This document shows, piece after piece, positions 1 to 5,883 of a DNA stretch of 5,984 bases. Numbering within the stretch: the stretch's first letter is position 1; each line of letters opens with the position of its first letter. The notes beneath the pieces are model-generated. The model ran no database searches and was not told the DNA's origin. It saw only the letters and a program-made list of their open reading frames with translations. The translations under genes were made by a program, and so were the position numbers. The stretch is from Bacteroidota bacterium. Lineage in GTDB: Bacteria > Bacteroidota > Bacteroidia > UKL13-3. Location: the NCBI GenBank assembly GCA_947460565.1, contig CANHJJ010000125.1:1-5984 (forward strand), read 5' to 3'.

Positions 1-444
1 GATGTAACTGATCTTACTTGGAAAAACTTGATGGATGCCTACAGTTGCACCGAGTGTGGTAGATGTACGAGCAGTTGCCCACAAAACATGACGGGTAAAC
101 TATTGTCGCCACGCAAAATCATGATGGATACACGAGATAGACTTGAAGAAGTAGGCAAAAACATAGATGCCAATGGAGGTACTTTTGTGGATGATGGTAA
201 AAACCTTCATAGCTATGTGAGCGAAGCCGAATTGTGGGCTTGTAATACTTGTAATGCCTGCGTTGAAGCTTGCCCAATAAACATCAACCCAATGGAAATT
301 ATTGTTGAAATGCGCAGATACAAAGTGATGGAGCAATCATCAGCACCTGCCTCATTAAACAATATGTTTAGCAACCTTGAAAACAACCAAGCGCCATGGC
401 AGTTTAGCCCTATGGACAGGGCCAACTGGACACAAGAGGCTTAG
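1..444 (+). CDS. (Fe-S)-binding dicluster protein, C-terminal part (5' end outside window)
   Basis: The reading frame is open from base 1 and ends at TAG 442-444, so the window holds only the last 147 residues. In fragment numbering there are two ferredoxin-type cluster motifs: C16xxC19xxC22xxxC26P and C81xxC84xxC87xxxC91P. Each should bind a [4Fe-4S] cluster, as in the HdrC/GlpC-like electron-transfer subunits. Between them lies LSPRKIMMDTRDRLEEVG, and after the second comes a conserved tail with MRRY and ENNQAPWQF. From memory, Bacteroidota proteins with this C-terminus are about 440 residues long and begin with several membrane helices, so this is probably the cytoplasmic end of a membrane-bound oxidoreductase subunit passing electrons to or from quinone; that part is inference. 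No ATG or TTG inside the fragment (for example TTG 28 or ATG 31) is a likely true start, because homology-like sequence continues up to the window edge. The usual partner, a protein with CCG cysteine domains, does not follow; a helicase gene does. Confidence 0.9.
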   Translation, partial: DVTDLTWKNLMDAYSCTECGRCTSSCPQNMTGKLLSPRKIMMDTRDRLEEVGKNIDANGGTFVDDGKNLHSYVSEAELWACNTCNACVEACPININPMEIIVEMRRYKVMEQSSAPASLNNMFSNLENNQAPWQFSPMDRANWTQEA

Positions 445-538
445 GTTAGCTATTTCATTTTCATTATTTATTTTGGGTCAATAAACCTTTGAAGGATATT
501 GTGCATACACTCATGCAGAGATATTCCATTAACCTTTT

Positions 539-2353
539 ATGCAGTTAACAAAAGAGCAATTAAATATTATTCAATCCAGTGGAGACATTAAGATTAATGC
601 AGTGGCTGGCTCGGGCAAAACCACTACGCTAATTGAATATGCAAAAGCGCGACCTGCCAATAGTAGCATCTTATATTTGGCTTTTAACAAATCTGTAAAA
701 CTTGAAGCTTCCAATAAATTTATGGCAAATGGATTAAGCAATGTGCAGGTAGAAACTGCGCATTCATTGGCCTTTCGTTATGTAGTAATGCAAAGCAATT
801 TCAAAGTCAGATCACAAGAGTATAAAACACAAGAATTGGTGGAGCTATTAAAGCTTAGGGTAAGGGGAGAAAAGCATGCAGAATACATCATTGCCAATCA
901 TATCAATAAACTCGTAGCCTATTTCTGCAATAGCAATAAAAGCAAGGTACAAGAGCTTAATTATTTGGAATTATTAACGGATGAAGCGGCCAAAGATTTT
1001 GCTCAAAAACATTATGAAGTCATCGTACAAAATGCACGTGAATTATTGGCTAAAATGAATCGTGCAGAAATTGACATCACACACGATTTTTATTTGAAGA
1101 AATTTCAATTGCTTAACCCTGCTTTGCCTTATGATTATATTCTGTTTGATGAAGGGCAAGATGCATCACCAGCCATGTTGGATATTTTTTTAAACCAAAG
1201 CGCTACCAAGGTGATTGTAGGCGATACGCATCAACAAATATATGCATGGCGCTTTGCTGTAAATTCGTTAGAAAAGGCTCATTTTAAAACCTACCATCTA
1301 TCAGAGAGTTTTAGGTTTGGTGAAAACATTGCCTTGCTTGCTAATCAAATTTTAAAATGGAAAAATCATCTAAATAAGCCACTAGAGATTGCCATTAAAG
1401 GTAAAGGCAAAAACAAAGAGAGTAATAGCAAAGCCATAATTGCACGCACCAACTTAGGTTTGATTTTGAAAGCCATCGAATTTATTACTGAAAACACGCG
1501 CATAAAACATATTTATTTTGAAGGCAATATCAACTCATACACTTATGCTGATGATGGCACCTCATTGTACGATGTTTTGAATTTATATAATAACAAACGC
1601 AATATGATTAAGGACCCCATGATTAAAGAAATGCGAAACATGGATGAGCTTGAAGATTATATTGACAAAACGGAAGACAAGCAATTGGGTATGATGGTGG
1701 AAATGGTGAAAGAATATGAAAACGAAATTTATGATATCATCAAAACCATAAAGAGCAAACACGTTGAAAATGCTAACAAGCACAAAGCAGAGATTATCTT
1801 CTCAACCGTGCATAGGTGTAAAGGCATGGAGTATGATAGCATTGAATTGGTGAATGATTTTATAACAGAAGACAAGCTTGAAAAACTAAAAGACAAAAAG
1901 CAAACTGATGATGGAATGGAGATAAACATTCCTAAACTAAATGAAGAGGTGAACCTTTTGTATGTAGCTGTAACTCGTACTAAAAACACACTCAAAATTC
2001 ATCAAGATTTATTACCAAAAGCATTTGAACACAGTCCCGAAATTCAAGTGATTGAAAGGAAAAAACCTGAAAAATCAAATAGTCAATCAGGCAAGATAAT
2101 AAGCAAACAACCGCAACGTAGGGTTGTTATTTATGATAAAGATGAATACCGCAATTACAAGGATATATCTAATCCAAAATCAACCACAAATAAACCCAAA
2201 GAGGCCTATCAACCTTGGACCAAAGAGCAAGATGATTTGCTAAAAAGGTTATACCAAAAGGGCATGAGCATGTCGGATTTATCACTTCAATTTAACCGCA
2301 CCAAAGGAGCCATTTGGTCGAGGGTAAAAAAATTAGGCATTGATGTAAATTAG
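539..2353 (+). CDS. UvrD/Rep-family superfamily 1 DNA helicase, FBH1-like, with C-terminal HTH tail
   Basis: This 604-residue protein carries the full superfamily 1A helicase set: Q motif LTKEQLNIIQSS (3-14), Walker A AGSGKTT (23-29, K27), motif Ia LYLAFNKSV (45-53), motif II DEGQD (204-208), motif III VGDTHQQIYAWR (227-238), motif IV SESFRFG (255-261), motif V TVHRCKGMEYD (423-433) and motif VI LLYVAVTRTK (473-482, R480). It should be an ATP-driven 3'-5' single-strand DNA translocase. Family placement is by pattern memory: AFNKSV, GDxHQQIY, SFRFG and the EDKQLGMMVEMVKEY linker (379-393) resemble FBH1, which strips Rad51, more than UvrD or PcrA. There is no F-box. A polar linker (about 503-556) leads to W560 and a helix-turn-helix-like end (557-601). 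The residue after R238 is F where UvrD usually has G. The ATG at 539 sits just before the Q motif, as is usual; no Shine-Dalgarno is visible. The gene starts 94 bases after the iron-sulfur gene and converges on the ATPase gene. A cellular role in recombination control or repair is inferred. Confidence 0.93.
   Translation: MQLTKEQLNIIQSSGDIKINAVAGSGKTTTLIEYAKARPANSSILYLAFNKSVKLEASNKFMANGLSNVQVETAHSLAFRYVVMQSNFKVRSQEYKTQELVELLKLRVRGEKHAEYIIANHINKLVAYFCNSNKSKVQELNYLELLTDEAAKDFAQKHYEVIVQNARELLAKMNRAEIDITHDFYLKKFQLLNPALPYDYILFDEGQDASPAMLDIFLNQSATKVIVGDTHQQIYAWRFAVNSLEKAHFKTYHLSESFRFGENIALLANQILKWKNHLNKPLEIAIKGKGKNKESNSKAIIARTNLGLILKAIEFITENTRIKHIYFEGNINSYTYADDGTSLYDVLNLYNNKRNMIKDPMIKEMRNMDELEDYIDKTEDKQLGMMVEMVKEYENEIYDIIKTIKSKHVENANKHKAEIIFSTVHRCKGMEYDSIELVNDFITEDKLEKLKDKKQTDDGMEINIPKLNEEVNLLYVAVTRTKNTLKIHQDLLPKAFEHSPEIQVIERKKPEKSNSQSGKIISKQPQRRVVIYDKDEYRNYKDISNPKSTTNKPKEAYQPWTKEQDDLLKRLYQKGMSMSDLSLQFNRTKGAIWSRVKKLGIDVN
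2207..2350 (+). other. Helix-turn-helix-like C-terminal domain of the helicase
   Basis: Residues 557-604 of the helicase read like a small Myb/SANT or HTH unit: a helix with W560, E563 and DDLLKRLYQ, a short turn at GMSM, a second helix SDLSLQFN, then the recognition-type helix RTKGAIWSRVKKLGI. The pattern W-x-x-E-(x)n-L-(x)n-F-x-R-(T/S)-x-x-A-I-x-x-R-(x)-x-x-L-G recurs in short DNA-binding tails of bacterial proteins. It is separated from motif VI by a lysine-, serine- and proline-rich linker. It probably adds a DNA contact to the motor; specificity cannot be read from the sequence. Confidence 0.65.
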
Positions 2354-3672
2354 TACAAATTATTAGCTAAATTCTTCACAGCATAAATCGGCAAAATTTT
2401 CACTTCATTTACTACCGAAAAATTTTCGAGAGAAAGTCTAAAACCTTGCGCAAGATTTTTTTCTTTTAAAAACAAATACAAACTCTGCATGCTACCTTTT
2501 GTGCCAGCTTTAACTTCAATTGGAACAATCAAGTTACCAAACTGACAAATATAATCAAGCTCCGCTTGGCTGTTTTTTGCTTCTCTGTGCCAATAATACA
2601 AATCTGTTTTTTCATAAAAATCAACAGCCTTTATTAGCTCCAACCCAACAAATAACTCTGCAATATTTCCTTTGTTTGTTACATTAAAATCATTGCTTAT
2701 TAATAAATCGGCAATGTTTAAACCCAAAATTCTTTGAAAAATTCCTGTGTCAAAAATTAACCATTTTGTTTTCTTAGCATTTATTTCAGCCCCAAGTGGA
2801 ATTCCATTGGCTGCGGTATGAGTAACTCCATAAACCAATCCCGCCATTTTTAGTAACTCAATGGCTTCCTTTACTTGTAAATTATTAAGCGTTGCATTTG
2901 GATAAGAGTATGTAAATTTTTTTCCAACCTGTTGCGCAATGGCATTAAATACTTCCAACAACCTAGCACTTGAAACCTTGTTTTTATATTTAGCAAAATC
3001 AGCTTGAATGGAAATAACTAAATCGTTTAACACCCTTTGTACTTCTAACAAATCGTTATTTTTTATATACGCTGCAACGGCTTCAGGCATTCCCCCAATA
3101 ATCAAAAATTTCTTATAGTAATTTACTAACTTTTGATGCACCAAGCCTGATAATGGTTTTGAAACCGAAGCTTTATTTAAAGTTTCAAGCAATTTATTTT
3201 CATCATGTGCCAATAAAAATTCATCAAACGAAAGTGGATACATATACAAAGAACGCACCCTGCCAACAGCAAATGAAGGCAATTCAGCCAAAGCAAATTC
3301 TAACAGTGAACCAGCTGCCATTACATGCAGTTTCGGCATCTTTTCATAAAAATACCTCAGCATGGAAATAGCTGGAATGCAAGCTTGAATTTCATCTAAA
3401 AATAATAAGGTTTCACCCTCAATGATTGGCGTGTTGGTTAAAACTGAAATTTGCTCACAAACTTCGGTTATTGTTAAATTTTTATTGAACAATTCCTCGA
3501 AACCAGCATTTTCGTCAAAATTGATTTCAACAAAATACTTAAACTGCTTCGCTAAATTTTTTACAGATGATGATTTTCCAACTTGTCTTGCGCCTCTTAA
3601 AATAAGGGGCTTTCTGTTTTTTAGCAGACTCCAGTTAAGCAACTCATTATCAATATTTCTATTTAAATACAT
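2350..3672 (-). CDS. AAA_14/DUF4143-family ATPase (archaeal-type ATPase relative)
   Basis: With the ATG at 3672 the protein has 440 residues, a normal length for the family. Walker A is GARQVGKSS (27-35, K33), and Walker B is LLFLDEIQ (89-96, D93/E94). A sensor-like stretch VMAAGSLLEF (117-126) and arginines in VGRVR (136-140) follow, then the YPLSFDEF motif typical of AAA_14 proteins. The C-terminal DUF4143 half has GGMPEAV (193-199) and a restriction-nuclease-like core, ELD (371-373) with IEVKAG (385-390). The function of this family is not established. The frame also opens at a TTG (3699), which would add nine residues. I prefer ATG 3672 because family members usually begin at MYLNRNID-like sequence and the predicted promoter would start transcription around 3703, leaving almost no leader for the TTG. 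No Shine-Dalgarno is evident. The stop (TAA 2352-2350) overlaps the helicase stop by 4 bases. It appears to be a single-gene transcript. Confidence 0.9.
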   Translation of the reverse strand: MYLNRNIDNELLNWSLLKNRKPLILRGARQVGKSSSVKNLAKQFKYFVEINFDENAGFEELFNKNLTITEVCEQISVLTNTPIIEGETLLFLDEIQACIPAISMLRYFYEKMPKLHVMAAGSLLEFALAELPSFAVGRVRSLYMYPLSFDEFLLAHDENKLLETLNKASVSKPLSGLVHQKLVNYYKKFLIIGGMPEAVAAYIKNNDLLEVQRVLNDLVISIQADFAKYKNKVSSARLLEVFNAIAQQVGKKFTYSYPNATLNNLQVKEAIELLKMAGLVYGVTHTAANGIPLGAEINAKKTKWLIFDTGIFQRILGLNIADLLISNDFNVTNKGNIAELFVGLELIKAVDFYEKTDLYYWHREAKNSQAELDYICQFGNLIVPIEVKAGTKGSMQSLYLFLKEKNLAQGFRLSLENFSVVNEVKILPIYAVKNLANNLY

Positions 3673-3683
3673 ACTTGTTTTAT

Positions 3684-3802
3684 AAAAAATCCAAAGCAAT
3701 AACTACTCACAAATGTAAAAAATCCAAATCAATAAACCAATAAAAAATAAAATAACCAAATCAATATTGCTGTCAAAATGCGAAAAATCCAAATCAATAA
3801 AA
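3684..3802. repeat. Four phased direct repeats, consensus AAAAATCCAAATCAATAAA, period about 33 bp
   Basis: Copies lie at 3684-3702 (AAAGC in place of AAATC), 3717-3736, about 3749-3766 (AACC in place of ATCC, ATT end) and 3783-3802. Copies 2 and 4 share an exact 19-base match, AAAAATCCAAATCAATAAA. The CC dinucleotides fall at 3691, 3724, 3756 and 3789, so the spacing is 33, 32 and 33 bases, close to three helical turns. The stretches between copies are not conserved in the same way. Copy 1 lies over the expected transcription start and leader, copy 2 inside the promoter spacer, and copies 3 and 4 upstream. Operator sites for a DNA-binding protein are one reading; decayed tandem duplication of a promoter segment is another. 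Confidence 0.75.
3710..3740 (-). promoter_or_regulatory. Bacteroidota-type promoter for the AAA ATPase gene
   Basis: Read on the minus strand, TTG (3740-3738) is followed by 20 bases and then TACATTTG (3717-3710), a full match to the TAnnTTTG -7 box. It is the only full match I find on either strand in the gap 3673-4134. The start point should lie near 3702-3705, giving a leader of about 30 bases to ATG 3672. A direct-repeat copy fills the spacer between the two boxes. Confidence 0.65.
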
Positions 3803-3806
3803 CGCA

Positions 3807-3834
3807 AAAAGCTTACCCAAATTGGAAAGCTTTT
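3807..3834. repeat. Small inverted repeat (AAAAGCTT ... AAGCTTTT), possible secondary terminator
   Basis: The arms AAAAGCTT (3807-3814) and AAGCTTTT (3827-3834) pair perfectly over 8 bp, and the loop contains CCAAATTGG (3817-3825), which can extend the stem. On the minus strand the second arm runs into TTTTTGCGTTTT. It lies between the carboxylase terminator and the ATPase promoter, so it could stop read-through transcription, but the stem is AT-rich and weak. Confidence 0.4.
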
Positions 3835-3937
3835 ACATTAAACTAAGTGATATAAACATTCAATAATTTAACCTCTAAACATTCAAGATTAGCTGTTTAG
3901 TCTATGCTAAATTAAATAGATATAAAACAATATCAAA

Positions 3938-3969
3938 TAAAAAAACCCTTCAGAAAACTGAAAGGCTTT
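3938..3969 (-). terminator. Intrinsic terminator of the carboxylase transcript
   Basis: On the minus strand the arms CCTTTCAG (3965-3958) and CTGAAGGG (3953-3946) form an 8-bp stem with one G-U pair and a TTTT loop. A run of seven T residues (3945-3939) follows. This is a classic rho-independent terminator. It lies about 166 bases beyond the carboxylase stop codon, so the mRNA has a fairly long trailer. A matching run of A residues is absent on the other side, so I treat it as one-directional. Confidence 0.85.
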
Positions 3970-4088
3970 AATAGAATTGGAATCGGCTGCAACAATATTT
4001 TTCTCAAAGATTTTTCCGCCATATAAATTCCAGTCAATTGTTTATTCTTATACATCTAATGATAAGAGTCTGCATTCAAAAATTCGTC

Positions 4089-4145
4089 TAAGGGCTTACC
4101 AAACTATGCTAACAACAAAATCATTTTCTGGGAACTAAGCCCTTA
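4089..4145. repeat. 10-bp perfect inverted repeat spanning the carboxylase stop codon
   Basis: TAAGGGCTTA (4089-4098) and TAAGCCCTTA (4136-4145) are exact reverse complements separated by 37 bases. The second arm includes most of the stop codon (TAG at 4137-4135) and the last codons of the carboxylase gene. In the mRNA it would form a stem with a large loop just past the stop. No T run follows, so it is not an intrinsic terminator by itself. Confidence 0.6.
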
Positions 4146-5754
4146 TCACACCGGGTCTAAACTCTTTGGTAATAGGCGCATGATTCGCTGCTTCAATACC
4201 CATGCTTATCCATTTGCGTGTATCCGCTGGATTGATAATGGCATCTACCCATAGACGCGCTGCTGCATAGTATGGCGAAGTTTGTTTGGTATATCTATCT
4301 GTGATGGTTTTAAGCAAATCCGCTTTCTTTTCTTCTGTAATTACCTCACCTTTTGCTTTTAAGCTTGCTTCTTCAATTTGTAATAAAACTTTGGCAGCTT
4401 GTGCACCACCCATAACAGCGATATTGGCATTTGGCCAGGCAGCAATTAAACGAGGATCATAGGCTTTGCCACACATGGCATAATTACCCGCACCATAGCT
4501 GTTGCCTGTTATGATGGTGAATTTAGGTACAACAGAGTTTGCTTGGGCATTCACCAATTTAGCACCATCTTTAATAATGCCGCCATGCTCACTTCTACTA
4601 CCTACCATGAATCCTGTAACATCTTGTAAGAACACCAAAGGGATTTTCTTTTGGTTGCAATTCATAATAAAGTGAGCTGCTTTGTCAGCGCTATCACTGT
4701 ATATCACACCACCTATTTGCATTTCTATAGGATTATCTGATGCGCTTTGTTTAGGTTTTTTAGCTTTCACCACTTGGCGGTTATTGGCTACTATGCCCAC
4801 TGCCCAACCATCTACGCGGGCATATCCGCATGTAATGGTTTTTCCGTATAATTCTTTATAAGGGTCGAAACTATCAGCATCCACTAATCTTTCAATAATC
4901 TCCATCACATCAAAAGGCTTGGCAAAATTAGCCACAGCTTCATACACATTGTCCATGCTTTTAGCAGGAGCAACAGGCGCAGCACGATTGAAACCCGCTT
5001 TGTCAAAATCGCCTATCTTATCCATGATCCGCTTGATTCTATCCAAACAAGCCGCATCGTTTTCAAATTTATAATCCGTCACACCACTTATTTCGCAATG
5101 GGTGCTTGCACCGCCTAATGTTTCATTGTCAACATCTTCACCAATGGCAGCTTTTACAAGGTATGAACCTGCTAAGAAAATGGAGCCTGTTTTATCTACA
5201 ATCATGGCCTCATCACTCATGATGGGTAGGTAGGCACCACCTGCTACACAACTGCCCATAACAGCAGCAATTTGAGTAATTCCCATGCTACTCATCACAG
5301 CATTGTTGCGGAAAATTCTACCGAAATGTTCTTTGTCAGGAAAGATTTCATCTTGCATAGGCAAATAAACACCTGCGCTATCAACTAGGTAGATGATAGG
5401 CAATTTGTTTTCAATAGATATTTCTTGTGCACGTAAGTTCTTTTTACCAGTGATTGGAAACCATGCACCAGCTTTTACAGTAGCATCATTAGCTACCACG
5501 ATGCACTGCTTGCCACTCACATAACCCATCACCACCACAACGCCCCCACCTGGGCAACCACCATGCTCTGCATACATTTCGTAACCCGCCAAAGCTGCTA
5601 TTTCTATCTGTGGTTTATCTTTGTCTAAAAGATAATCAACCCTTTCGCGGGCCAACATTTTCCCTTTTTCTTTTTGCTTATCAGCAGCTTTTTTGCCACC
5701 ACCTAAATAAATTTTTTCTAAACGCGTGTTAAGTTCTGTTACTAGTGCTTGCAT
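4135..5754 (-). CDS. Acyl-CoA carboxylase, carboxyltransferase beta subunit (methylcrotonyl-CoA carboxylase type)
   Basis: This complete 539-residue protein transfers carboxyl from carboxybiotin to an acyl-CoA. It has the two crotonase-fold halves of the family. The N-terminal half has GGGKKA (18-23), GKMLARERVDYLLD (31-44) and MGSCVAGGAYLP (166-177), where G172/G173 would form one oxyanion hole. The C-terminal half has LQDVTGFMVG (376-385), GNSYGAGNYAMCG (417-429, second oxyanion hole near G421/A422) and the ending ADTR (510-513). VYLPMQDEIFPDKEHFGRIF (129-148) and IAVMGGAQAAKVL (445-457) match the methylcrotonyl-CoA carboxylase branch better than propionyl-CoA carboxylase, which suggests leucine breakdown, but substrate is inferred. 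A stretch at about 325-347, rich in K, Q and S, looks like an insertion relative to the human enzyme as I recall it. No biotin carboxylase or biotin carrier gene is in the window, so the alpha partner must be encoded elsewhere. ATG 5754 is the first in-frame start that fits the usual N-terminus; no Shine-Dalgarno is obvious. Names used elsewhere include mccB and liuB. Confidence 0.93.
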   Translation of the reverse strand: MQALVTELNTRLEKIYLGGGKKAADKQKEKGKMLARERVDYLLDKDKPQIEIAALAGYEMYAEHGGCPGGGVVVVMGYVSGKQCIVVANDATVKAGAWFPITGKKNLRAQEISIENKLPIIYLVDSAGVYLPMQDEIFPDKEHFGRIFRNNAVMSSMGITQIAAVMGSCVAGGAYLPIMSDEAMIVDKTGSIFLAGSYLVKAAIGEDVDNETLGGASTHCEISGVTDYKFENDAACLDRIKRIMDKIGDFDKAGFNRAAPVAPAKSMDNVYEAVANFAKPFDVMEIIERLVDADSFDPYKELYGKTITCGYARVDGWAVGIVANNRQVVKAKKPKQSASDNPIEMQIGGVIYSDSADKAAHFIMNCNQKKIPLVFLQDVTGFMVGSRSEHGGIIKDGAKLVNAQANSVVPKFTIITGNSYGAGNYAMCGKAYDPRLIAAWPNANIAVMGGAQAAKVLLQIEEASLKAKGEVITEEKKADLLKTITDRYTKQTSPYYAAARLWVDAIINPADTRKWISMGIEAANHAPITKEFRPGVIRA

Positions 5755-5827
5755 ATGATTGGCTATTCGCCTTTAGCTACAGCTATTGGCCTATTCTATT
5801 TTTTTATAATTTATCGTCAAAGACTAA

Positions 5828-5839
5828 TGGCAATTGCCA
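5828..5839. promoter_or_regulatory. Perfect 12-bp palindrome in the carboxylase leader, possible operator
   Basis: TGGCAATTGCCA is a perfect dyad centred between 5833 and 5834. It lies roughly 8 to 19 bases after the predicted transcription start of the carboxylase gene, a place where a dimeric repressor could block transcription. About one or two 12-bp perfect palindromes are expected by chance in 6 kb, so position rather than sequence is the argument. Confidence 0.35.
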
Positions 5840-5853
5840 GAAGCAGACAAGCG

Positions 5854-5883
5854 CAAAACTATCATACTAAAGGGATTTTCAAA
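5854..5883 (-). promoter_or_regulatory. Bacteroidota-type promoter for the carboxylase gene
   Basis: On the minus strand TTTG (5883-5880) is followed by 18 bases and then TAGTTTTG (5861-5854), matching TTTG at -33 and TAnnTTTG at -7. Transcription would start near 5847, giving a leader of about 90 bases before ATG 5754. The leader contains a 12-bp palindrome and a short stem TAGCT/AGCTA (5774-5785). Confidence 0.65.

Larger units (their letters stand above)
3673..4134. other. 462-base non-coding region between the ATPase and carboxylase genes
   Basis: From left to right it holds the ATPase leader and promoter, the four phased repeats, a small AT-rich hairpin (3807-3834), a nearly featureless AT-rich stretch (3835-3937), the carboxylase terminator (3938-3969) and the carboxylase 3' trailer with one arm of an inverted repeat. 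The AT-rich stretch has an exact 11-base direct repeat, TAAACATTCAA, at 3853-3863 and 3876-3886, and a weak stem TTTAG/CTAAA (3896-3911). I see no plus-strand promoter and no convincing small gene here. Confidence 0.7.

Noticed and set aside
472..491. A promoter for the helicase gene (TTTG at 472-475, AACCTTTG at 484-491)
   Set aside because: The -7 box has one mismatch and the spacing is about 8 bases in place of roughly 18-20. The gene may be read from an upstream promoter.
502..517. Inverted repeat TGCAT/ATGCA ahead of the helicase gene
   Set aside because: Only 5 bp with a 6-base loop and no T run; expected by chance.
1583..1995. Minus-strand open frames inside the helicase gene
   Set aside because: They are hydrophobic, low-complexity translations opposite a clearly conserved helicase and look like shadows.
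3153..3685. Plus-strand open frames inside the ATPase gene
   Set aside because: They lie opposite a well-supported ATPase, have no recognisable motif and are shadows.
3673..3699. TTG at 3699 as the start of the ATPase gene
   Set aside because: It lies only a few bases after the predicted transcription start, the added residues LWIFYKTS do not resemble the family, and the ATG at 3672 fits both.
3684..3802. A CRISPR array made from the four repeats
   Set aside because: Copies are only about 19 bases, two of four are degenerate, the gaps between them are about 14 bases, the array is embedded in a promoter, and no cas gene is present.
3933..4055. A 40-residue minus-strand reading frame (starts MYKNKQLTGIYMAEKS)
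   Set aside because: It runs straight through the intrinsic terminator hairpin and T run and has no start signal, so it is most likely chance.
4060..4110. A coding-like tail on the minus strand (LDEFLNADSYH followed by a stop) just after the carboxylase gene
   Set aside because: It reads like a protein end, but an in-frame stop lies only a few codons before it and no larger gene can be assembled. It is too short to call a pseudogene.
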